A stretch of DNA of 64,000 bases, from the NCBI GenBank assembly GCA_034336665.1, contig CM067568.1, positions 10,561,165 to 10,625,164 on the forward strand, in the 5' to 3' direction. The translations under genes and the position numbers were made by a program. How positions within the stretch are numbered: position 1 is the stretch's first letter; each line of letters begins with the position of its first letter. Below the pieces are notes generated by a model, which saw only the letters and a program-made list of their open reading frames with translations, ran no database searches and was not told the DNA's origin. Positions 46,104 to 64,000 of this stretch are shown here, piece by piece. This stretch comes from Luscinia megarhynchos (Eukaryota; Chordata; Aves; Passeriformes; Turdidae).

Positions 46104-49100
46104 GTCTGACAGACTGGAAAACTGAATATTCCACAAAAAGTCTTTTCCGACAACCCAAGAGGACTTTTAGCAGTTCTTCCCCCACTAATTACATAAATCA
46201 TTTGTCATCTTTAAGCTCAGAAATAGACACAGGAGAATTAAGACCCTTTTTCACAATTTTACTTCTGCTCCCCTACGTAGCTTCATGATAATCTTTTCCA
46301 GTATTAAGCAGAAATCTGTAATAGGGTCAGAAATTAAACCTAGATCCTGTGGGTGCTTTGATCAAACACTTCAGTAGATGTGGATTTCCTTCTTCATCAA
46401 CAGCTCTTACCTTTTTCCAGGACTTTACTGCACTGAAAAATTTGGTTTGTGCTGTTGTCAGACAGACTGACTTCCAGTAAATAAGTGTTAACAACTACTT
46501 TATGTTGGGCACTTTTAAATTGCTGTGTGCTTTCTCACATTAATTTTTTACTGTATTTTCTCCAGTCTCTTGTAAAGACAAAACATAATTAAACAGCAAT
46601 TTCTACCACATTAATCATCCACAGTATAAAATGGAAACAAGACTGAAATACAGAACAAAAACCTCTCCTACAGAATCTGGCAACTTCAGTTGGAGTCAGG
46701 TAATTTAATAGCAAATACACAATCACTTTCTAATTTCCAATGTGGTAAAGAATATTTGTGAATGATAAGGCCCTAAGTCTGGTCCTGCAGAAACATCTGA
46801 CCAAGAGTGACAGCACTGTCAACTGCACGACATACACACTCTGAAGCAGTCAAAATCAAGACTCCTTTTTATTCTTTTTACAGTGTTCAACCTTGCTGTT
46901 CCACAAGAGATACTTATTATTAATAAGTTTAAGTCTAATTCACTGCCACAATGTCTTTTACAGTATTCTTCAGAAATGAAAAATAAATGCAAGACCAAAT
47001 TTATCATTGCCTTAACCACTCATCAGTCTGACTTCAGTGTGAGCAGGGGGAACCACATTTAGCCTGACAAAATTACTTCATGTTCCAGCAGTCTTTTTCT
47101 CCTAAAAGTCATTTCCATACAGTTTATATTGCAAATCCCATCTACAAATTCTGAATGTTAGAAATATTGCCAGATATCAATCCTTGCAGTTTTACAGAAA
47201 TATTTAAAAAGTTGGATTAACTGGTGTAAATAAAGAATATTTACAAATCCTTACTTTAACTAATGAGAGTATGTGTATGTGTGCATTTTCACACTGTGGG
47301 AATGCAAAGGCTGCTATTATTTTCAAAGGTATGGCATTTAAAGATGGGAAGATTCAGAAAGCCACCCACCAAGTCCTACACATGGTAGAGAGCACTCAGG
47401 CTGCTCCCAAATATGACTTCTAACTTCACGCATTTCTTGAATACATTAGAGAAGAAATGACTGGTTAATGAAAGAAGGCCAGAGTAGTTCCATCAGCTCA
47501 TGAGCTGCCAGCAGTGCTGACAGAAGCTAAACTCCTGCTGCAGCTCTGGACAAGCATCTCACAGCAAACACCAGTTCCATGAGCACATCTGCCCTGGGTG
47601 CACCATTCCAGCAGCACAGCTTCCTGAGCCAGATGTGTGAAATACATCTGGGAGTCTTCTGACAGAGCAAATTCCAAAAATCCTGTATGGAAGCTGACAA
47701 GCAATTGAGAACCATGCAGCACTGTTTGCAGAGCTACAGACACCAGGGTTCCAAAATGTTTATATTAATGAAGTACAGAAAAGCATATTAATGCAGCTGG
47801 TCAATAAGCAACACACCAATGACTCAGTTATTATTATTGTTAGTTGCAGTAGTAGCACCCAGCAGCAGTTTGGCTTGAGGAAGGGCCACCCATATAATCT
47901 GTCCCAAACACCAAATTCAAGCATGCCTGAAACAGCCCTGCATCATTAGGAATGTTGGTCTTTGTGCACAAATGCCCTGCAGACCTTCTGCAAATGCAAC
48001 CGTGAACTTGCTTCCCAAAACAGCCTCTCAACACAGGTGGTATTTCTTGTTCAAAGATAGGATACATTTCTTCTCTCCTGGCCAAACTTGTACTATCAGT
48101 GCTCAGGCATACGTTCCTTTCTAAAGGACCTCAAATCCATTTCTTTATTGCAGACAGACTGGTAATAAATTACTTGTGATATAATAGTAAAAAAAAGTTT
48201 GGGTAACTAATCAAAGTGCACACTCAGGAAAAAAGCTGAATGGCAGGTCAGCTGATTTTCTGAAAAAACTTAGAACATTATTTACAAAGATGAAAAAACC
48301 CCAAACTTTAAAGAGTATTTTTACAGCACACGTTAGTGAGATAAAGCATTGAATTCCAAATGGATTTTCACCCTGGAAATGAGAGGAAACAGATTTAAAG
48401 CACCTAATAGATGAATCAGTGTCTTTTTAAAACTACTGGCTTTTGTTTGGTTTTTACCATCAAGTGTATATATAACTAAAATATGTATGCAGAAGGCACC
48501 AGCCCTTGCATGTCACAACTGAGTATCTAAGTCACTCCTAGAAATGAGCAGTGATGCCTATTTACTAAAAAAATATATACAGTTAACTTCTGAAGCACTT
48601 CATGGGGCTATTATCCCTTAAATCATAAAACCTCCAGTTATGTCAGTGTTTTAAATAAAACTGGGAACATCTGGTGATTAGGTGAATACTTACGGGCTAA
48701 AAATCTGAAAGAAACTGAGACCTACTATTTCTATTGTTGTTTTACATCACTAAAACTAATGAATGCTGGCCATGCTCTTTCAAATCCTGCAAATCCAATG
48801 AGACTGCCAACAAAAGAGGAATTTTGAGTGGGTTGTTTTGTGTGGCTATGAGTTAATTAGCAATCTGGTACTTACAGCTCTATTAGCATCAGCCCTGACA
48901 GCTAATGGCAGTGCTTTAGCACAGCCTTGTATTACAGGAACTAAAGGGGCAGCCTGCAGGATTGCCAAAATCAGATTACAAACAGAACTTGAAACACACT
49001 ACATCGAAATACATCTTTACAAAACTCTGTGCAGCACCATGTTAGCTATGTATGAGTATACTTCAAATATGAGCAAACCAACTAACTTGCAAATACAGAG

Positions 49101-52100
49101 TCATCTTCCAGTTCTAGAAAAATCTCTCAGCAGAAATGAAGTCCAAGAGTATTAAGCAGGTAACACAATTTTCTGCTCAAGTGTATGCAGAGGGAAACGT
49201 TTTGCAGATAGTAAAATGCAGACTGAAATAAGCATTTCATAGTTTTAAGTGTAACTCTGATGTCAACATTGAAAATTGCAAAACCTGCTGGAACTGTAAA
49301 TTCCCTTCAAAACTGAAAATTTCATTTATTTAACAAGTGTTATCTTGGTAGAGCAAAGTATAATCCCTCTATTTAAATTTAAAAATAGCCATGTAACCTA
49401 GAACATTTTAGTAGACTAAATCACTGGAAGCATTTACTAATTTAGTCCAATTTGGTTTTGAGTAACTGATCAATGATCCATGGTGCACAGAGATTGAGAA
49501 GCAAAGTCACATTCCCTTACGTAAATATAACTAAGGGCAGATCAATTTACACTTGGGTACAGCCAAAAGCCCATAAACCCCACTGTGGGATGGGTCACAA
49601 GGCTTCCTTCCTTCCCCTCCTCCCCAGAAAAGGTGTCCATGGGGAGATACCTGGCTCAGCCCCCTCACTCCATACTCCAAGAGCTGTGCACACCCCAAGT
49701 TACAGGAATCTGCCCTTCAGAGCTGAACTCTTGGGTTCAAGAGGATCCATCTGCTTGGACTGTAGTGTATCTTAGGGATCCATGAGCTAAGCAGAAGCCT
49801 TTCTCCAATCTTTTGGGATCTTTTGTGACACAAGCCACAGGAACAGACTACCCGATTCTTGCTGTCTTTACCAGGTGCATTGATTTCCTTGCACTGAGGA
49901 GATAAAAAACCAAGCTGCCCCCAATTAATGCTGAGGCAAAAAGCACTGCTGGTGAGCTGCAGAGATGTGCACGAGATGTAGCAGCAAGAGGGGAAAAAAA
50001 GTGGGTGAGTGGCAAGGAAAGGCTGGCTTGGGGTGCTGTGCTATGTACGTACATGTCAAAGGCTGCAGGACTTACAGAAGATATCAAGGGAAGCTCAAAT
50101 CACGGGGATAGCCAAGGAAGCCGGTACCAGTCAAAACTAAGACAGCAAAACAGTAGCTACAAGAGCACCAAGATGGGTCCCACCCACCTCATGAATATTT
50201 GCATTCTGGCCATTGTAAGGGCTGAAGCTGGAAGAATTGCCCTCATTATCTGTGTGAGTAGAAACCCATCTAAATTCAGCCAAGGCCTTTGGGAAACCAT
50301 TTGCTTCACAGGTGCCTGCTAACGACTCCTCAAAATTTAACAGTGCTTCTTAAGGACTCCACCTAAGCCCAGAATGTGTTAATCCAAAACTCCTAAGGCG
50401 AAGACTCACATGCAATAGCAACGAAGACCAACATCCCGCGGGGTAAATGAAGCCACCCTGACCAAACTAAAGCCGAGGAACCCTTATCCCTGTGCCCATC
50501 CCCAGAGCTGCGGCGAGCAGCCACACAGGCAGCACTGGGAGCTGGCCACAGCGCAAACTCCTGACAATTCCCTTCTCCACTGAGATCCACTGAGCTGAAG
50601 CAGCACACAACTGGAGATATTCTAAATAAAAAAAACCTAATTTATAGCCTAATTTTGGCACCCGTTACCAGGGACTGTTCATCACCTGACCACTGCTGTC
50701 CCTCTCTCCTCTGAGAAAAGCACACAAAAATGAAGACAGTGAAGTCAGGTAGAGTCACGCTGAAGAAACTTTTACACTATTTTAAGCATTTGCTTTGCTT
50801 TAGCCTGTAATATAAAGCAAAATTACTCTTCTTCAGATAGGGTAGTAGAAATTAAATATTAATTACGAGAACAGTTTAAGTAAATTGTTAAATCAATTTG
50901 AAATACACTTCTCAAAACTCTTCCAAAATGTTTATTTTTACATCTCATTTAAGCTGCAATCCATTACCAAAGCATCAATCAACTATTATGTGACCACATA
51001 TTCCTGAGGTTCCTTTTCTGCAGTGATACAGACAAATCGCTTTTGACACAAACACAGCTTGAAAGCTCAAGGCATTAATGCAGAAATACAAAGAAACAAG
51101 CCGTGAAAACACAGCTACATCATACTCTGCCATTCTAAAGCTGTAAGACAAATGCACAAAGCTAACAATCTATGCTAAAAAATGCTAGTTAAAGACAATC
51201 TAATTTCATTTTTCAGGTATCATCACCTAGAAGCTACAATAGAAATATCTGGTATATAGTCTACAGAGACAGCTGATAAACATTTAATGCAGAATCTTGA
51301 TAAAACAAGAAAAAAATGTTTCCTTTGAAAGACTGTAAGGTTGCGACTCCTGTGTCACTGGACTAGAAATAACATTCCTTACAAATACTGGTATCACTCT
51401 GCATATGATGGCAAAAGCAATACTCGCATAGTTGAAAATGAAACCTTAAAAATTTTAAAACTTAAGCAAAGCTGCTCAACCGCAGCCTTATTTTAACAGA
51501 AGATTCAAACTTGCACGGAAGTCAAGTCATTTTATCTGGATGAAAAAACACCACAAATAATGCCTTATCAGAAAACAAAATAAAAAATCTTTGCATCACT
51601 GCAGGCCATTTTTGTAGAGGAGCAGCTTCTCGTTATCCCGTTCTTAAGAAAAAAAATTTATGAAGGGCAAGACCAACGGGAAAAAAATAAAAACGAAAAA
51701 AGGAGATTGAAAGGCTTTGCATCTGGCGAGGCGAGCGAGGCGCAGGAGCGCAGCCGGGTTTGCGGAGCCGGACGGGGCCGGGCCCCGTCCCAGAGCGCGG
51801 CCCGGCAGCGGCGGCGGGCTCGGCTCCGCAGCCTGCGCGGCCCGGCCAGCGCGGCTCCAGCGCCGCTCCGGCCCGGCAGCGTGCAAACACCGCGCTGGAA
51901 AAGGCAGCGGCAGCAAAAAAAATGTGCTTAAAAAATAAGAGAAGAAAAAAAATAAAAATAAAAAAATCGAACAACGGGGAAAACGTAAAAATGTATGAGC
52001 CCCCCCGATTTAGGCAGGGCGGGCGCGGGGCCCGGAGCGCCCCGGCCCGCGCCCCCCTCGCCCCCCGGCCGTGACGCAGCGCCGAGCGGGCCCGGGGGGC

Positions 52101-52289
52101 GGCCCGGGGGACCCCCGCGGGCCCGGCGGGCGGGGAGGGGCCGGGCGGGCCCCGCCGAGCCGAGCGGCTTTATCGCCGTGGCTCTGCCGCTCGGCTCGGT
52201 GCCGCCCGCGCCCCACTGCCCCTGCCCGCCTCCCCGAGCACCGCCGGCGGGCGCGGCGGGCGCGGCGCCGCGGCCCCGTCCGGAGATGG

Positions 52290-52560
52290 CGGAGGGAGCA
52301 TAAGGCACACTGGGTAAAAGCACATTTATATACGAACCTCGCCGAGAAATTTTCCAACAATTCCTCCGTCCGACCACCATGCACCAGGACAGGAAACGGC
52401 CGCTCGGCGCCGCCCGCCCGCTCGGCACCGCCCCGCGCCCCGCGGGCGGGGCCCGGCAGCGCCGGCTGCGCCGCTCCCATTGGCCGCGCCGCGCGCGCCG
52501 CCGCCGCCGCCGCCCGCCATTGGCCGCCCTCGGAGCGCGCGGCGGTGCCCATTGGCCGCG
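52290..52560 (-). promoter_or_regulatory. ZNF143: ZNF143 core promoter region
   Basis: Seen on the minus strand: three CCAAT boxes (plus ATTGG at 52479-52483, 52519-52523, 52551-52555), then a TATA-like TATATAAA at 52324-52331, then a ZNF143-site-like word at 52299-52316. If CCAAT boxes sit 60-130 bp upstream as usual, transcription would start near 52420. If the TATA-like element is used, it would start near 52295. A possible exon 1 donor is GGCGAG|GTTCGT ending at 52338, but it is weak, so exon 1 is not placed. Confidence 0.6.
52299..52316 (-). promoter_or_regulatory. Candidate ZNF143 binding site (SBS) in its own promoter
   Basis: The plus strand reads CATAAGGCACACTGGGTA; the reverse matches ACCCAGTGTGCCTTATG. 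The known SBS core is about TTCCCAGCATGCCTTGCG, so CCCAG, GC and CTT positions agree while several others differ. Binding is inference. Confidence 0.45.
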
Positions 52561-52869
52561 CGCCCGCGGCCCCGCCCCGCGGCTCATGGCGTCGCGGCTG
52601 TGGCGGGCGCGGGGCCGCCGCCATTTTGTGCAGCGGGCGGCGAGGTGCCCGCGCGCCAGCGGGGAGCGGCGCCATTTCCTGCCCTCCCCTGGCCGGCCGG
52701 CAGCGCCTGAGGCGGCGGGGACGGGAGGGCACAGGCAGCGGCGGGCAGCGGGCCCCGGGGAGCGGATCCGGCTCGGCCGGGGCCAGCCGCGCTCCCCTGG
52801 GCCCCGCGGGGCCGCATGGCCGGGCCGGCGACGCTGAGCGTTCTGCCCTTCCTTTCCCGGCCTCCTGCC

Positions 52870-55298
52870 GCACGATCTCCGGCTGCCGTTCCAGCCCGGC
52901 TCTGGGCGAGAAGGACGCTGTGTTAAAGCTCTGCTTGGGAGTGCTTATCTGTTAGGTATGGAAACCTGTAATAAACAGACCAACAGCTCCCAGTCTAAGG
53001 CAAGCAAAGCGTGTTAAGGTTAATTCCGTAGGTGATTGTTCAGAAAAACCTATTGCGCGGTTGACGCGAATTATCCCATTGATGGGAGAATAAGCCCAGC
53101 TCTGATGGACTTACTGCATCTTCCTGAACATGAGAGATGTAAGAACATTTATGTTTTGCTCCAGAATAATAGTTCGAAATTCTTGCAGTCCAAAATGATT
53201 GCAGTTGTACAAAATGTAAAAAAAAAAATAAATCCCAAAACAGGCCTAATGGCCAGCAGTTTTTCTTTCTTAATTTCTTCGTCTCCTAATTGTAAGTTTT
53301 AAGCCAAGTACAAGCTGCAGCCATCAGTTTGGTTCAAGGTACAACAGCATTGAAATACCCAAGATAAAATCCTATTTCTGATTTGCCAACTCCACTTACG
53401 AGATTATTTATTAACATCTCTGTAAAATACTACCATCTATTTCCCATTCTGAAATGCTTCTTTTCCAGAATCAAATTTATTAACATTCCTGTGAAATACT
53501 ACAATCTTTATTTCCCTTTCTGAAGTGCTCTGTTTCCTGCACCAACAGTTTGCTATGAAAAGCAGAAAGACACAACCAGTGACGAGCCATTTAAGATAAA
53601 GGTATGTATTGATTGAAAAGTAACTTAAAATCGGCTGCCAAGCTTTTCCAGGTGGCTCATTTTGGGTTCCACAGGGAAAAAAAAAATCAACCCATAAAAC
53701 TTACCAGGTATCCATTACTAGGCATAATTAAAATCACCTGCATGTTTATTGCCAGGTAGTCAGTAATTACTCCACTGCAGACTTGGTAAGTCTTGCAGTA
53801 ACAGTCCTAGGCTATAGAAGCTTGGAAGAAAGCTTTGCTGTACTATGTTTATACATATGCATAATTATTTGAAGACAATGATTAAGGAAAAAAAGATTAA
53901 ATTAACCCAGTATGTCAGCATTTTAAAAAACTGCCTATTTTTTGTTTAACATAGTTGAAGAGAGCTCTGGTTATGCCTAACATTTGTTTGGAGAAATGTT
54001 TTGGAGAGGGAAATACAAACCTGAGAGCTGTGCAACTCAATCAGGACTTTACTGTAAAGATACAGCTACATTCAAAACACCACACTGAAATAAGTGAAGA
54101 TAAGGATTTGCTTTAGATGTTTATTAATCCAAGGAGATCTTCCATAATAGAAAAAAAACAGAGGCTTTATATTTCCCAGCTCTTCCTTTAGAGTTGCATT
54201 ATCCTTAGAAATGGAATGGATAAATGCAAGTTCCAGGAGGAAGATCAGTTTTTAATTTGACATAAGTGTATCACTGAAATTGATATATTGCATCACAAAA
54301 TGCGCTATCACCACCAACAACAATGCAAAATTGTTTTGCAATTTATATAAATACATTTCTTGGAGCAAAGGAAAGCAAAGTTCTAGATCCATTCTTAAAA
54401 AAGATGCTCCTTGCTAACCAGTCTAGTGACACATAAAAGCACCCTTGAAGTAAGACTGTATTCCTCACACCAAGATTAAATTCTTCCCTTGATTTTTGAC
54501 TTGAAAAATAGAATTGTTCCAGAACTGACAGTGGCAGTAAAATTGGTGATTTCCCCCTAATTTTTGTCATCTGCTTTATACACGAAGCCTTCTCACTGCT
54601 GCCATCACATCTTCTGCCATGAGGCCCAGAACAGCTCATCTGTCCTCAAAGGTTCCCACATGTTTTTAGGATGTATATAAAGGTAAGCATATACCCAAAC
54701 AAGCAGATGTTCAGAAATGATTTGTCAAACTGGGTATTCCCAAATAATGCACAGAAGGCATGCTGGAAGTACTGTCAGTCAGCTTTTTCTACAAAAATAA
54801 AACCCTGCCTAGACATTCCCTGGGGGCCAGAGCACAGCTGGACGTGCCAATGAGTTACAGTCACAAAGCCCCAGGTAAGATTTGCTCTGTGCATCACCTA
54901 AAGATGTAGAGGAGCTACCCTGGCTCTCACACCACCACCAGGATGGACATTCCCATCCCAGGCTTCCTTAGTTATTTCACCTCAGGTGCTTTGCATTTCA
55001 AGTGTCCCTTGGGTACTGGGGTAGGGTTCTGTGTCCCACCTTGGCCCCTGGGTGTGGGGAAGCGTTTGCTGGAGTGGAGAGGTTGGAAAACCCCTCCTGC
55101 TGCCTGGGAAGTGCCAGCACCAGTGGAAGGCAGAGGGTGGGGCTCGGCAGCTCGGCAAGGAAACCCCAAAGCACCACCAAATCCTGCTACTCTGCCGATG
55201 CAAAAAACCACACCACACAGACCAATTTTCTGAAGACTGCATTTTGAGTATCATAATATATATATATGTGCATTTCATTTTTACAGATAAAAACTCAG
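52870..55298. other. Intergenic DNA between ZNF143 and IPO7
   Basis: Mostly AT-rich, with one GC-rich patch at about 54.9-55.2 kb. Contains the 69-bp tandem duplication. Short open frames show no recognisable domain. Part may belong to the IPO7 3' UTR if a more distal polyadenylation site is used. Confidence 0.5.
53408..53540. repeat. Diverged tandem duplication, period 69
   Basis: TTATTAAC starts at 53408 and again at 53477. The two units then run in parallel (GTAAAATACTACCATC versus GTGAAATACTACAATC, TTCCCATTCTGAAATGC versus TTCCCTTTCTGAAGTGC). Intergenic, function unknown. Confidence 0.8.
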
Positions 55299-56858
55299 TT
55301 TATTTTTAACCTGTATTTAAATTTTGGAGGCTTACATTAAATTAAGGTAGCTTGTTTAATATCAATTGTAACAGCAGGTGACATTTTTATATAAAAACAG
55401 CCTAAAGAAAAAAAAAAACCCAAACATTTGATTTAAAAGACCTGACACCAATGATCTCAAGGCAAGATCAAACGCCAATGGATTTTGCTTTTAAAAAAGA
55501 AAAAGGGGGCATTTAAGCCAACCCATTCACAGCCTCTCCCTGCTGGCTTCTTCATACAGTGGTTTTGATAGTGGTCCCAGAGGGAACTGTATTTTGCCTC
55601 TCTAGCTAAAATACTAGTTACTATAGCAACTTTGAAGGAAGAAAATTGTGGCTTCAAAACTGAAAGATTGGCAAAACTTCAAATACACTGTCTGGATCAG
55701 GCAGACAACAGCACACACTAATGCTGTAAGTGCAAAAAGAGGGGGAATGAAATGCAGGAGTAGTGCACCTGCACTACAGTGAGCCGGAAAAAGAATATTT
55801 TGCACAACTGGGGGAAAAAAATTGCATTTATATACCATAGCCCAGATCAGCCAATGACACTGTTGTTTTTAATAGATTGCATATGTAGATGTATCACCCA
55901 TACACTTCAATTGACCTTAAGAACTTCACATCTTTTACCTGCTTTAGAGAGGATAGCTTTTCTTTGTGCTTACAGTACACATTTGTTCAATTTTCTAGCT
56001 TGTACAGTGAGATCTTTAAAAAAAACCAAGGACAACGGAGGGTGTTGCTATTTTTTCTTTAGCAGCAATGAAGTATCACTAACCCCTTTTTACACATCCG
56101 AATTCAAGTCACAACCAGAGGTGACTGCACCACAAAGTCACCAGGTACAAAACTGCTAGTTCATTTTAAATTAATAACTTGAAATTATTTTCCCCAATAC
56201 ATCCCTTATTTTTTTTATTTTTTATAAACAGCAAACATTTTGCTATTTTTGTACATAGGCTAGCAGGCTTGTTTCAATATGAAAGTGCTAATTCATTTAC
56301 AGATTTATCAGTTATGTAGTGCTACATTAAGTGTCCAATATTCTACATATGAACAATCTTGATAAATGGAAATGATGAAGATTAAGTAAGGCTATCTGAT
56401 TACCTTATCTTATTTACATTAAAAGAATAGACACCCAGTGGTAGGGATAAAAGGGAAAGAAACTGGGCAAATACTCATACTGCCACAGGTGTAAAAATTA
56501 AGTCTGCCTTCGTACTTGTACTGTAAATGAGACATTTTAAATAGTCCTGCAGCCCATGTCTAGTTTATTTTCCTCAGAAAAAGAAAAGCTGCCTTCATGA
56601 CATCCCCTCCTGATTTCCGATCTCCAAAGTGTGTCATTTGAAGCTTTAAATTCAGATTCTTCCTATCTTCAAAAAAACCTCTGGTTTGCTTTCCAGTATC
56701 AGGTCGTATAATCAGGTCCCACTTCTGGGGCTTTTGTCCAATCTATTTATAAATTAGTTTAGAGTGAGTTGTAGATAACATGAACCAGTTCTGGAACCAC
56801 TATTGGGAGGAACACAAGCTCTTCACTACAATCACACAGTAGCAGGAAAAGTGATAAT
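55299..56858 (-). other. IPO7: IPO7 3' untranslated region (extent estimated)
   Basis: Sequence after the IPO7 stop on the minus strand. An AATAAA on the minus strand at 55299-55304 is one candidate end; further AATAAA words at 53745-53750 and 53407-53412 would allow a longer UTR. No transcript evidence chooses between them. Confidence 0.35.

Positions 56859-64000
<7,142 letters not shown>

Larger units (their letters stand above)
40612..52300 (-). other. ZNF143: ZNF143 intron 1 (upstream limit not fixed)
   Basis: A roughly 11.7-kb intron separates the first coding exon from the CpG-island promoter. It holds a CR1-like fragment, an A-rich tract and short open frames without recognisable domains, including a C/T-rich patch at 43.2-43.8 kb and frames near 49.5 kb. 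I see no RNA gene or nested gene. Confidence 0.6.
51700..52870. other. CpG island at ZNF143 5' end
   Basis: About 1.2 kb of very GC- and CpG-rich DNA in AT-rich surroundings. Long open frames on both strands here are GC artefacts. Next to it, an A-rich patch (51919-51968) marks its left part. Confidence 0.85.

Noticed and set aside
51928..52955. Proteins of 200-290 codons in the ZNF143 CpG island
   Set aside because: Arg/Ala/Gly/Pro-rich in all frames, no domain, no splice support; composition artefact.
52587..52960. Divergent plus-strand gene starting at YY1-like CCGCCATTTTG near 52615
   Set aside because: No downstream coding exons seen on the plus strand; a non-coding divergent transcript cannot be shown from sequence.

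Overview
This is a stretch of vertebrate nuclear DNA, most likely from a bird. The evidence is the gene content, spliced genes with GT-AG introns, very GC-rich CpG islands in an AT-rich background, compact intergenic spacing, and two diverged fragments that read like CR1 LINEs, the dominant sauropsid retroposon. Three protein genes are present, all transcribed from the minus strand, in the order IPO7 - ZNF143 - WEE1. As I recall it, this gene order is also that of human chromosome 11p15.4. The species cannot be named from the sequence alone.

Layout, left to right on the plus strand. Positions 1-8973 hold WEE1, the mitotic inhibitor kinase. All coding exons are seen, but the last is cut by the window edge; about 612 codons are visible. 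Its CpG-island promoter lies at about 8980-9350. Positions 9350-17050 are intergenic, with no gene I can support. Positions 17751-40604 hold the complete ZNF143 coding region in 15 coding exons. The exons join in phase into exactly 638 codons plus a stop, the length I recall for the human protein. A long first intron (40612 to about 52.3 kb) leads to a CpG-island promoter at 51.7-52.9 kb with three CCAAT boxes, a TATA-like element and a candidate ZNF143-binding site. Positions 52.9-56.86 kb hold intergenic DNA and the IPO7 3' untranslated region. Positions 56859-64000 hold the last nine coding exons of IPO7 (importin-7), giving the C-terminal 411 residues; its 5' part lies beyond the right edge.

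The exon boundaries were set by reading splice sites on the minus strand and checking that every junction keeps codon phase. The three genes are not a functional operon. WEE1 inhibits CDK1, ZNF143 is a seven-zinc-finger activator of snRNA and many housekeeping promoters, and IPO7 is a nuclear import receptor. The most interesting points are regulatory or architectural: a candidate autoregulatory site in the ZNF143 promoter, two small alternative-splice options in ZNF143, an activation domain built from repeated symmetric exons, and an E2F/CHR/CCAAT-type arrangement upstream of WEE1. I found no sign of a new mobile system, CRISPR or other unknown system.
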